The notes under the pieces: generated by a model
What the model was told of the DNA's origin: nothing
Seen by the model: the letters and a program-made list of their open reading frames with translations, nothing else
The model's database searches: none
Shown: in pieces, positions 30,101 to 38,445 of the stretch
Layout of the letters: every line of letters begins with the position of its first letter
Position numbering within the stretch: position 1 is the first letter of the stretch
Source: Paenibacillus sp. PL91
GTDB taxonomy: Bacteria > Bacillota > Bacilli > Paenibacillales > Paenibacillaceae
Length of the DNA stretch: 64,000 bases
NCBI RefSeq assembly: GCF_012935325.2
Contig: NZ_JABBYG020000004.1
Span: 62,001 to 126,000 of the forward strand
Direction: 5' to 3'
Translations under genes and position numbers: made by a program

Positions 30101-31492
30101 ATGAAGATTCGCAAATTAATGGTTCTGCTATGCGCTTTTGTTCTCGTACTTTCAGCATGCAGCGGCGGTTCGGGCAACGGTAACAGCACGAACAACGGGT
30201 CAAACCAAGCTACGAACAACAACGGCTCTGGCAACACGGGTAACACGGCCACGGCTGCGCCGGAGGGCGAAGGAGAAGAAGATATCAGCTCGCCCGAGAT
30301 GGATTTCGACATGGGCGGCAGAACGGTCAAAGTCGTATCCTGGTGGGATATGACGATTCCGGAAGACAACCCCGACAATATTCAACGCAAGAAAAATCTG
30401 GATGAATTGATGAAGAAGCATAACTTCAAAATCGAATATGTTGCGATCGACTTTGGCGAATACCAACAAAAAGTAACGGCTTCCTTGCTGGCCGGCGAGC
30501 CGATCGGCGATATCGTCCGTTTGGGAAGAAACTATATGATTCCGACATTGGTCAAGCAAGACTTGCTCTGGCCGGTCGACGAGTATACGAAAAACACGAA
30601 AGTGTTCAACCAGAAGACTACGAGTGAATACTTCACTTACGAGGGCAAGGGCTATGCGTTCACGGAAGACCAAAGCAATCTAGTTCAAGGCATTTTCTAC
30701 AACCGTACGCTCTTGAATCAGCTTGGAATCAAAGCGCTGCAAGATTACGTGAATGAAGACAACTGGAATTGGGATACATTCGTTCAAGTAGCGAAAGAAG
30801 CCAATAAAGATACGAACAACGATGGCAAGCTGGATACATGGGGTCTTGCTAACTCCCAAGTTGTCGAGCATGCGATGTATTCGAACAGCGCTCACCTGAC
30901 GAAAGGCGACAAGCAAAACCTGGATGATCCAGCAACGCAAGAAACATTGAATTTCTTATCGAAACTCGCGACGGAGCAAGTGTACAGACCGACTGAGGGC
31001 GGAGACTGGACGGAGCCTGGACAATTTTTCCGTCAAGGAAATACCCTCATGTATGCCGGCGCCATTTTCGAATTGAACGGCTTTAAGACGGATATGCCGG
31101 ATGCGGACATCGGCTTCGTACCGTTCCCTAAAGGGCCTAGCGCAACCGAATATCATTCCGGCGAAGCCGCTTACCAAGCGCTTACGATTCCGAAGGCAGT
31201 CGAGCATCCGGAACAATTGCTCTACATTTGGGAAAAAATCAACGATATTGACTCCGAATACGACTATCCGGGTCAAGCGTCCTTTGAAAGCAATTTTTCG
31301 AACGAGGATGACATTAACAACGCCAAGATGGTGGGACCTGGCATGATCATATTCGACCATGGTACGTACGGCGATGCCTTGAAATTCTGGGACTTCGTCG
31401 GTGAGATCAACAGCGGGGTATCGGTATCAACGGTTGTCGAGAAGTATAAACCGGTGTTCCAAGCGGCAATTGATGCGGTGTACGGTTCTTAA
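30101..31492 (+). CDS. Extracellular sugar-binding lipoprotein, family 1
   Basis: First gene of the nine-gene cassette (463 aa). The signal peptide ends in lipobox VLSAC and is followed by a long Gly/Ser/Asn/Thr linker. The binding fold has segments such as VKVVSWWDMTIPEDNPDNIQ and a DTNNDGKLDTWGL calcium-like loop. AAAGGGGG precedes ATG 30101. A hairpin just after the stop separates it from the rest, which usually gives binding protein in excess over permease. Ligand unknown; position between xylanase genes suggests a xylan-derived sugar. Confidence 0.9.
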   Translation: MKIRKLMVLLCAFVLVLSACSGGSGNGNSTNNGSNQATNNNGSGNTGNTATAAPEGEGEEDISSPEMDFDMGGRTVKVVSWWDMTIPEDNPDNIQRKKNLDELMKKHNFKIEYVAIDFGEYQQKVTASLLAGEPIGDIVRLGRNYMIPTLVKQDLLWPVDEYTKNTKVFNQKTTSEYFTYEGKGYAFTEDQSNLVQGIFYNRTLLNQLGIKALQDYVNEDNWNWDTFVQVAKEANKDTNNDGKLDTWGLANSQVVEHAMYSNSAHLTKGDKQNLDDPATQETLNFLSKLATEQVYRPTEGGDWTEPGQFFRQGNTLMYAGAIFELNGFKTDMPDADIGFVPFPKGPSATEYHSGEAAYQALTIPKAVEHPEQLLYIWEKINDIDSEYDYPGQASFESNFSNEDDINNAKMVGPGMIIFDHGTYGDALKFWDFVGEINSGVSVSTVVEKYKPVFQAAIDAVYGS

Positions 31493-31512
31493 CGTGTTAT
31501 AACGTGTGAGCG

Positions 31513-31549
31513 ACAGTCCCTATTTAGAATCCTTTCTAATGGGGACTGT
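31513..31549 (+). terminator. Intercistronic hairpin after the binding-protein gene
   Basis: ACAGTCCC (31513-31520) pairs with GGGGACTGT (31541-31549) and the inner TTAGAA pairs with TTCTAA, loop TCC. No long T-run follows. It mirrors the 3179-3207 hairpin after the other binding-protein gene: probably partial termination or 3'-end protection. Confidence 0.65.
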
Positions 31550-31586
31550 TGTTGAATTTAACTTCTTGCTGCAGGAGGGAGAAAAG

Positions 31587-34481
31587 TTGAACTTCAGAAA
31601 GAAGAACTACTTCGCGATTATACTCATTCTCGCCGTATTGGCAACGTCTATATTGGCTTTCTACCCTTCGGATTCGAAGGATAGCGGACGCGCCATGGCC
31701 ATGGCGGATTTCGCCGCCGTTACGGCATTGGCAGGAAAAGACAGCTATGATGCGTATTTGAGAGCCCACTCGAATGCTGGGCGGCCGGACGAGATCATCC
31801 GAATTGAGGGCGAGAGCTTCTCGGAAACGACCGGTGAAGGATTCGACATATCTGACCATCTGGAAGGGTTGGACGGAAAGGCCGTTGTTACGCCGGATAC
31901 CGGCTCCATTAGGTGGGATGTCCAGGTGAAACAAGCGGGTCTGTACAATATGAGGATTCATTATTTGCCGATCGAGGGCAAGAGCTCTGCGATCGAAAGG
32001 CAATTTGCTATTAACGACAAAGTCCCTTTTAAAGGGGCGGATATTTTATTGTTCGACCGGGTTTGGGGAAATCGACAGGATGAAATCGAGCGGGACGATC
32101 GCGGCAATGAAATCAGACCAAGGCAGGTAGAAAAACCGGCATGGCAAATCGGGATATTCACCGATCGCAACGGTTATTATGACGAGCCTTACTCCTTTTA
32201 CTTCGAGAGCGGGCAGCAATCGTTTTCCTTGAGGGCCTTAAGGGAACCGATGGCGATTGATTATATTGAGCTGTACCAGGACCAAGCATTGGTGACGTAT
32301 GAGGATATGAAGAAACAGTATGACGCCGAAGGAATCAAGGCGACATCGGATCAGTACATCGAAATTCAAGCCGAGGATGCCGTTGCCAAGTCATCGCCTA
32401 CGTTGTATCCGCTGGCAGACCGATCGAGTCCGACGGTTGTTCCTTACAACGTGTCAAAGCTTCGAATCAATACGATCGGCGGAACGAACTGGAAGCTTCC
32501 CGGACAGTGGATCGAGTGGGAGTTCGAGGCTCCCGAAGACGGCTTATATCAAATCGCGCTGAAGCAAAAACAGGATACGCTGCGCGGCATATACGCCACT
32601 CGGAGCCTGACGATCGACGGCGAGACGCCTTTCCTGGAAATGAAGCGCCTTCGCTTTAATTTCAACATGGATTGGGCGATGAACGTGCTGGGAGAAGAAG
32701 AAGAGCCTTATTTGTTCCACTTGTCCAAAGGGACACATCGCATTCGAATGGAAGTTTCGCTCGGCGACATCGCGCCGCTTATTCGAACGATCGAATCGAG
32801 CGTGCTGCAGCTTAACGAGATGTATCGGAAAATATTGATGATTACATCAAATACGCCCGACCCGTTCCGCGATTACCAATTGGAGAAGCGGATACCGGAT
32901 ATGGTTAAGACGTTCGAAGAGCAAGCCATGATCATACAGAACGTGGCGGATTATTTAGAACAATCAACAGGTGAGCGGAGCGATAAAGTAGCCGTTCTTC
33001 ATACGATGGTCGGCCAATTGAAGGAAATGGTCAAAAATCCGGAGACGGTCGGCAATCGATTAACGGCATTCAAAACGAATGTCGGGGGCTTGGGCACATG
33101 GATACTTACGGTCCGCGAGCAGCCGATAAAGCTGGATTATCTCATTGTGTCCTCACCAGACAAGAAGCTTCCGAGAGCGGAAGCGACAATCTTCGAGGAA
33201 GTTAAGCATGAGCTTGGCGCATACTTTGCTTCTTATTCCGAGGACTATGACAGCATCGGGAATACGGGCGGAGACCAGGATCGCAATATAACGGTTTGGA
33301 TTACGACGGGGCGGGATCAAGCGCAGGTGCTTAAGAGCTTGATCGACGATTCCTTCACGCCGGATTCGAATATCGCGGTAGATTTGAGGCTCGTACCGGG
33401 GAACATCTTGCTTCCGGCAACGTTGGCCGACGAGGGTCCCGACGTCGCGATGCAGATCGGCGAGGACGTTCCCGTGAACTACGCGATGCGGGATGCGGCG
33501 ACAGACTTGACGCAGTTTGGGGACTTCGACGAAGTAGCCTCCCGTTTCCATGACAGCGGACTTACGCCCTACAAGTACGATCAAGGCGTCTATGCGCTAC
33601 CGGAGCAGCAGTCGTTCCCGATGCTGTTCTACCGGAAGGATATTCTTGAGGAGCTCGGACTCGATCCGCCTAAGACATGGCAGGATATTTATAACATGAT
33701 TTCGGTCCTCCAGAAGCATAACATGGAGTTTTGGCTGACGATCGAGGCAACGAACGCAAGTCTTGTACCGAATGCGACATTCTCTATGCTGCTTTATCAG
33801 AACAGCGGCGAATTCTATCGCGACGGCGACAAGAAGAGCGCTCTTGATACGGATCTATCCATGGAAATGTTCAAGAAGTGGACGCAATTTTATACCAACT
33901 ACAAATTCCCGGTACTGGCGGACTTTCCGAACCGATTCCGTACGGGCGAGATGCCTATCGGCATTGCGGACTACACAACGTATAACATGCTGACGGTGCT
34001 TGCGCCTGAGATCAAAGGTTTGTGGGATTTCATGCTCGTGCCTGGTACGGAGCAGGATAACGGAACCGTTAATCATGCGGTAGCCAGCCATACCACGGGC
34101 GTTATGATGATGGAGAATGCCGACAACAAGGAAGCGGCATGGGAATTTATGAAATGGTGGACCAGCAAGGATACGCAAATTGCTTACGGCCGAGAAATGG
34201 AAGGTTTAATGGGCGAAGCCGCCCGTTATCCAACGGCTAACGTAGAAGCGCTTGCGGAATTGCCTTGGCCAGTCAAGGATTACAACAATCTGTCCAGTCA
34301 GTGGGAGTGGGTTGAGGGTATTCCTCAAGTGCCGGGCGGTTACTTTACGGGCCGACATCTGGATAATGCCTTCCGCAGAGTCGTCAACGCGAACGAGAAT
34401 CCTCGGGAAGCACTTAACGATTACGTGCTCTATATTAACGACGAAATCGAGATCAAGCGGAAAGAATTCAATTTACCGTAA
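31587..34481 (+). CDS. Very large membrane-anchored protein with C-terminal sugar-binding domain
   Basis: 964-aa protein. It has an N-terminal anchor (YFAIILILAVLATSILAFYP, no lipobox) and two beta-rich segments at about 60-240 and 250-420, each starting with a carbohydrate-binding-like pattern (IRIEGESFSETTGEGF; IEIQAEDAVAKSSPTLYP). A helical region follows. A complete family-1-like solute-binding domain occupies about 560-960 (FPMLFYRKDILEELGLDPPKT, GVMMMENADNKEAAWEFMKW). It is twice the length of an ordinary binding protein. The frame opens at 31506, but GGAGGGAG directly before TTG 31587 fixes the start. Likely a surface-bound glycan receptor feeding the permeases encoded next. Confidence 0.85.
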   Translation: MNFRKKNYFAIILILAVLATSILAFYPSDSKDSGRAMAMADFAAVTALAGKDSYDAYLRAHSNAGRPDEIIRIEGESFSETTGEGFDISDHLEGLDGKAVVTPDTGSIRWDVQVKQAGLYNMRIHYLPIEGKSSAIERQFAINDKVPFKGADILLFDRVWGNRQDEIERDDRGNEIRPRQVEKPAWQIGIFTDRNGYYDEPYSFYFESGQQSFSLRALREPMAIDYIELYQDQALVTYEDMKKQYDAEGIKATSDQYIEIQAEDAVAKSSPTLYPLADRSSPTVVPYNVSKLRINTIGGTNWKLPGQWIEWEFEAPEDGLYQIALKQKQDTLRGIYATRSLTIDGETPFLEMKRLRFNFNMDWAMNVLGEEEEPYLFHLSKGTHRIRMEVSLGDIAPLIRTIESSVLQLNEMYRKILMITSNTPDPFRDYQLEKRIPDMVKTFEEQAMIIQNVADYLEQSTGERSDKVAVLHTMVGQLKEMVKNPETVGNRLTAFKTNVGGLGTWILTVREQPIKLDYLIVSSPDKKLPRAEATIFEEVKHELGAYFASYSEDYDSIGNTGGDQDRNITVWITTGRDQAQVLKSLIDDSFTPDSNIAVDLRLVPGNILLPATLADEGPDVAMQIGEDVPVNYAMRDAATDLTQFGDFDEVASRFHDSGLTPYKYDQGVYALPEQQSFPMLFYRKDILEELGLDPPKTWQDIYNMISVLQKHNMEFWLTIEATNASLVPNATFSMLLYQNSGEFYRDGDKKSALDTDLSMEMFKKWTQFYTNYKFPVLADFPNRFRTGEMPIGIADYTTYNMLTVLAPEIKGLWDFMLVPGTEQDNGTVNHAVASHTTGVMMMENADNKEAAWEFMKWWTSKDTQIAYGREMEGLMGEAARYPTANVEALAELPWPVKDYNNLSSQWEWVEGIPQVPGGYFTGRHLDNAFRRVVNANENPREALNDYVLYINDEIEIKRKEFNLP

Positions 34482-34501
34482 TCGTTTGGGGGTGGAATTC
34501 A

Positions 34502-35458
34502 TTGCAAGCCGAAACAACCAGTCAAGCCGTACCTAATCTTATCCATCCGAAGAAAAAATCGAAGCTGGCCCATATATGGACGGAACTGAAGAAAAACAAG
34601 CATTATTACCTTCTGATGAGTCCGTATATGCTTATTTTCTTTACCTTTACGGTCATTCCCGTCGTATTCTCGCTCATTCTTAGCTTTTTTTACTTCAATA
34701 TGCTCGAATTTCCGCGGTTTGTCGGATGGCAGAACTATTCCAGGTTATTTCTGAACGACGACATCTTCATGATTGCATTGAAGAACACGTTCATCTTCGC
34801 AATCATTACCGGTCCGGTCAGCTACATCGCCTGCTTTTTCTTCGCATGGATCATTAACGAGCTGTCGCCGAAGATACGGGCGGTCATGACTTTGATCTTC
34901 TATGCGCCGGCGATTTCCGGCAACGTATTCTTTATTTGGCTAATCGTATTTTCTGGCGACCGCTACGGCTATTTGAACGGATTCTTGATTAAATTCGGGT
35001 TTATTCTGGAACCGATCCAATGGCTGACTAATGAAAAATACATTCTTATGATCGTCATGATCGTACAGCTGTGGCTCAGCTTAGGCACAAGCTTCCTTGC
35101 CTTTATAGCCGGCCTGCAAACGGTTGATCGGACGCTGATCGAAGCTGGCGTCGTGGACGGAATCAAAAACCGTTGGCAGGAGCTATGGTTCATCACGCTG
35201 CCTTCCATGAGGCCGCAGCTGTTGTTCGGCGCCGTGATGCAAATTACGGGATCGCTGGCGGTAGCCGATATTACGATCGCGCTCGCTGGCTTCCCGAGCG
35301 TCAACTACGCGGCGCATACGATCGTTACCCACCTGATGGACTACGGCACGATTCGTTTCGAGATGGGTTACGCCTCGGCGATTGCGACAGTGCTGTTCGG
35401 TATTATGATCGGGACTAACAAATTGACGCAAAAATTGCTCAGAAAGGTAGGTGAGTAA
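34502..35458 (+). CDS. Sugar ABC transporter permease, UgpA/LacF type
   Basis: First permease of permease pair 1 (318 aa). Hydrophobic segments start at YYLLMSPYMLIFFTFTVIPVVFSLIL; the EAA-type loop is EAGVVDGIKNRWQELWFITLPS, followed by the last TM and LTQKLLRKVGE. Start TTG 34502 after GGGGGTGG. It lies 20 bp after the large binding protein and 2 bp before the second permease gene. An ATPase is not encoded in the cassette. Confidence 0.9.
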   Translation: MQAETTSQAVPNLIHPKKKSKLAHIWTELKKNKHYYLLMSPYMLIFFTFTVIPVVFSLILSFFYFNMLEFPRFVGWQNYSRLFLNDDIFMIALKNTFIFAIITGPVSYIACFFFAWIINELSPKIRAVMTLIFYAPAISGNVFFIWLIVFSGDRYGYLNGFLIKFGFILEPIQWLTNEKYILMIVMIVQLWLSLGTSFLAFIAGLQTVDRTLIEAGVVDGIKNRWQELWFITLPSMRPQLLFGAVMQITGSLAVADITIALAGFPSVNYAAHTIVTHLMDYGTIRFEMGYASAIATVLFGIMIGTNKLTQKLLRKVGE

Positions 35459-35460
35459 CG

Positions 35461-36336
35461 TTGGTCGTTAAAATGATGACCGCATTTCGGACGACGAAGC
35501 GGCTGAACCGTTCGTTTACGGTCAGCTTCATATTGTTCGCGTTTCTCGCCGTGTTCGGAGCGTTCATGGTGCTGCCACTGCTTTATGCGGTGAACAACGC
35601 CTTCAAGCCGCTGGATGAGTTGTTTATTTTCCCGCCGCAATTCTTCGTGAACAATCCGACGCTCGATAACTTCTATGACCTGGTTGCTTTGATGGGCAAT
35701 TCATGGGTACCGTTGACGCGTTACATTGCCAATACGCTGCTCATTACTCTCATCGGAACCGTGGGACATATATTGCTGGCTTCTGCCGCGGCTTACCCAC
35801 TAGCGAAATATCAGTTCCTTGGATCGAAGACGCTATTCTCGATCGTTGTCCTGTCGCTGATGTTCTCGGGGCATGTTACGGCAATTCCAAACTATATGGT
35901 GATGTCTTGGCTGGGCTGGATCAATACGCATGCGTCGATTATCGTTCCATCGCTTGCTTTTCCGCTAGGCCTGTTCTTGATGAAGCAATTCATGGAGCAG
36001 CTTCCGACAGCTTTGCTGGAAGCCGCCAAGATTGACGGAGCGAGTGAATACCGGATCTATTGGAGCATCGTGATGCCGAACGTGAAGCCTGCTTGGCTAA
36101 CCCTTATGATTTTGCAGTTTCCAATGCTATGGGGAACCGATGGGGGTAGTTTCATCTACAGCGAGAACCTGAAGACGCTCCATTACGCGCTGGGACAGAT
36201 CACGCTGGGCGGAATAGCGCGCGCGGGCGTTGGGGCGGCCGTCGCGCTCATATTAATGGTCGTTCCGATCACGCTCTTCGTCATCTCGCAGAGCAGCGTC
36301 ATTCAGACGATGGCGACTTCCGGGATGAAAGAGTAG
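35461..36336 (+). CDS. Carbohydrate ABC transporter permease, pair 1
   Basis: Second permease of pair 1 (291 aa). Typical RRR-like start, TM at FILFAFLAVFGAFMVLPLLYAV, EAA loop LLEAAKIDGASEYRIYWSIVMP, and terminal TM before SQSSVIQTMATSGMKE. TTG 35461 is the start, with AGGTGA upstream. The gene is followed after 16 bp by the NHL/TPR gene, so co-transcription is likely. Confidence 0.9.
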   Translation: MVVKMMTAFRTTKRLNRSFTVSFILFAFLAVFGAFMVLPLLYAVNNAFKPLDELFIFPPQFFVNNPTLDNFYDLVALMGNSWVPLTRYIANTLLITLIGTVGHILLASAAAYPLAKYQFLGSKTLFSIVVLSLMFSGHVTAIPNYMVMSWLGWINTHASIIVPSLAFPLGLFLMKQFMEQLPTALLEAAKIDGASEYRIYWSIVMPNVKPAWLTLMILQFPMLWGTDGGSFIYSENLKTLHYALGQITLGGIARAGVGAAVALILMVVPITLFVISQSSVIQTMATSGMKE

Positions 36337-36352
36337 AAGGGAGACTTGCACG

Positions 36353-37810
36353 ATGCTGAAGAGAAAAACAAAACTAAGAGCTTATCTCCTTACGGCCATA
36401 TGCTGCGTATTCGGCATAAGCGCGGGAGGATCGCTTGCTTATGCCGCGGATGGCGATTCTTACAACTATTCTGTCTGGGGAGAGACAGTCGTATCTCCTT
36501 CCGCCTATGAAGCGACGACTCTAATGACCGGCACTATGCTCGGTGTAGGCGCGTTTAAAGACCCAAGCGATCTGCACGTCACGGCGGACAATGAAATCTA
36601 TGTGCTCGATTCGGGCAATAACCGGATCGTCGTGTTGGACGACGATTATCGTGAGACGGCGATCATCGACTCCTTCGAGCATGACGGAGCGACCGATACG
36701 TTTCTGAATCCGCAAGGTATCTTCGTAACCGAGCAGAAGCATGTTCTTATCGCCGATACGGGAAACAAGCGGGTCGTTCATCTCGATGAAAAAGGCCGGT
36801 TGGCGCAAATCGTAGAGAAGCCTGCATCCGAGCTGCTGCCGGGGAGCTTCGAGTTTCAACCAGTCCGCGTCGTCATGGATAAAGCGCAGCGCATTTATGT
36901 CATGGCGATCGGCGTGTTCGACGGGCTGATGGAATTTAGCGCGGAAGGTGCGTTCACTTCTTATATCGGCGCGAACCGTGTCTGGGTCGATCCGGTGGAG
37001 CTGTTCTGGAAGCGGCTGTCGACGGAGGCGCAGCGCAGCCAAATGGTCATGTTCACGCCAACGGAGTTTACCAATATGGACATTAACGACGAAGGCTTCA
37101 TTTACGCGACAAGCGGCGATTCGGGGGACACCATTCGTAAGCTGAACGCCCAAGGCAACGATATTTTGCGAAGAACCGGATTTTACAAACCACAGGGCGA
37201 TATACGCTTCGCGAGCGATCTGGGACCTTCCAGACTCATTGACGTCGACATTACGGACAGTGAAATCTACTCGGTCCTCGATTCGAAGAGAGGCCGGATA
37301 TTCACGTATAATGGCGACGGGCAATTCATGTATGTGTTCGGAGGCATGGGCAACCGTATCGGGGAGTTCAACACGCCGGTCGCCATTGAACGGGTAGGGG
37401 ACGATTTCCTCGTTCTGGACAAGGCGTTCGGCGAAATGACTTTGTTCCGAACGACGGAATACGGCCGGACGCTGAATGAAGCCGTCAGGAGCTATTACCG
37501 GGGCGAGGAAGAAAAGGCGCTTCAACTCTACGAACAGACGATTAATAGGAACGCGAATCTGGATTTCGCTTATTCCGGTATCGGCAAGGCGATTCTAAGG
37601 CAGGGCGAATACGACGATGCGATGCGTTACTTCAAGCAAAGCTTGGATCAACCCAACTATTCAAAGGCGTTCCTCCTTTACCGCAAGGAAGTGCTGAGAG
37701 CAAACTTCAGCACGATTATGACGGTTGTCATCGGATTAGCTGCCGTCGTCCTGATCGTAAGGGTTTACCGGAAAAAGCTGGCTAGAAAGAGGGGCGTTTC
37801 GTTTGAATAA
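36353..37810 (+). CDS. Membrane-anchored NHL-repeat/TPR protein
   Basis: 485-aa extracytoplasmic protein with signal peptide (LLTAICCVFGISAGGSLAYAA). About six NHL/beta-propeller repeats follow, for example LHVTADNEIYVLDSGNNRIVVL and HVLIADTGNKRVVHLDEKGRL. A TPR pair comes next (YYRGEEEKALQLYEQTINRN; AILRQGEYDDAMRYFKQSL), and the C-terminal TM FSTIMTVVIGLAAVVLIVRV has a basic cytoplasmic tail. NHL propellers usually bind protein or glycan. Here it may organise permeases and receptors at the surface (inference). No enzymatic residues are recognisable. It overlaps the next gene by 8 bp. Confidence 0.85.
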   Translation: MLKRKTKLRAYLLTAICCVFGISAGGSLAYAADGDSYNYSVWGETVVSPSAYEATTLMTGTMLGVGAFKDPSDLHVTADNEIYVLDSGNNRIVVLDDDYRETAIIDSFEHDGATDTFLNPQGIFVTEQKHVLIADTGNKRVVHLDEKGRLAQIVEKPASELLPGSFEFQPVRVVMDKAQRIYVMAIGVFDGLMEFSAEGAFTSYIGANRVWVDPVELFWKRLSTEAQRSQMVMFTPTEFTNMDINDEGFIYATSGDSGDTIRKLNAQGNDILRRTGFYKPQGDIRFASDLGPSRLIDVDITDSEIYSVLDSKRGRIFTYNGDGQFMYVFGGMGNRIGEFNTPVAIERVGDDFLVLDKAFGEMTLFRTTEYGRTLNEAVRSYYRGEEEKALQLYEQTINRNANLDFAYSGIGKAILRQGEYDDAMRYFKQSLDQPNYSKAFLLYRKEVLRANFSTIMTVVIGLAAVVLIVRVYRKKLARKRGVSFE

Positions 37811-38429
37811 AGAGCTTATTAAATTTCCCTTTTATGTAATGATGCATCCCTTCAACGGTTATTGGGAGCTGAAATACGAACAAAACAAGAAGCTGAACTT
37901 GATCTTGTCGTTCGGGATTCTGCTGATGCTTATTATGACTAACGTTCTAAGCAGCCAGTACAGCGGGTTTCTAGTCAACATCTACAATCCTGAATACATG
38001 AACAGCTTAATGGAGATCACTTATGTTCTCGTACCGGTCTTATTCTGGTGCGTGGCGAACTGGTCGCTTACGACGCTGATGGACGGCGAAGGGAAGTTCG
38101 TGGACATATTCACGTCCACCTGCTTCGCGCTGCTGCCGCTGGTTATTGTCAACTTTCCTTGGATTTGGCTAAGCAACGTCATTTCCATGCAAGAGACGAC
38201 GTTCTATTATTTCTGCAACAGCTTTGCCGTTCTATGGTCGATGTATCTGCTGTTCGTCGGAAATATGACCGTTCATCAATTCACGCCAAGCAAGACCATC
38301 GTAACGATCATTCTCTCGCTGGTTGCCATCGGTTTCATGGCGTTTCTCTGCTTATTGTTTTTTAGTCTTATTCAACAAATTGTTACCTTCATCACGATCA
38401 TTTACCAAGAAATCACCTTGAGGAATTAG
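37803..38429 (+). CDS. Yip1-family multi-pass membrane protein
   Basis: 208-aa protein with about five membrane segments (LNLILSFGILLMLIMTNVL, ITYVLVPVLFWCVANWSL, STCFALLPLVIVNFPWIWL, YYFCNSFAVLWSMYLLFVG, IILSLVAIGFMAFLCLLFF). The N-terminal FPFYVMMHPFNGYWELKYE is typical of bacterial Yip1-domain proteins. Its role is unknown. TTG 37803 overlaps the NHL/TPR gene, so the two are probably made together and may form a membrane complex. Confidence 0.82.
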   Translation: MNKELIKFPFYVMMHPFNGYWELKYEQNKKLNLILSFGILLMLIMTNVLSSQYSGFLVNIYNPEYMNSLMEITYVLVPVLFWCVANWSLTTLMDGEGKFVDIFTSTCFALLPLVIVNFPWIWLSNVISMQETTFYYFCNSFAVLWSMYLLFVGNMTVHQFTPSKTIVTIILSLVAIGFMAFLCLLFFSLIQQIVTFITIIYQEITLRN

Positions 38430-38445
38430 GAAGGAGGAACGTAAG

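Noticed and set aside
36521-37525. 334-codon open frame on the minus strand inside the NHL/TPR gene
   Set aside because: No SD, Arg/His/Ile-rich translation typical of an antisense shadow, fully covered by a gene with signal peptide, repeats and TM.
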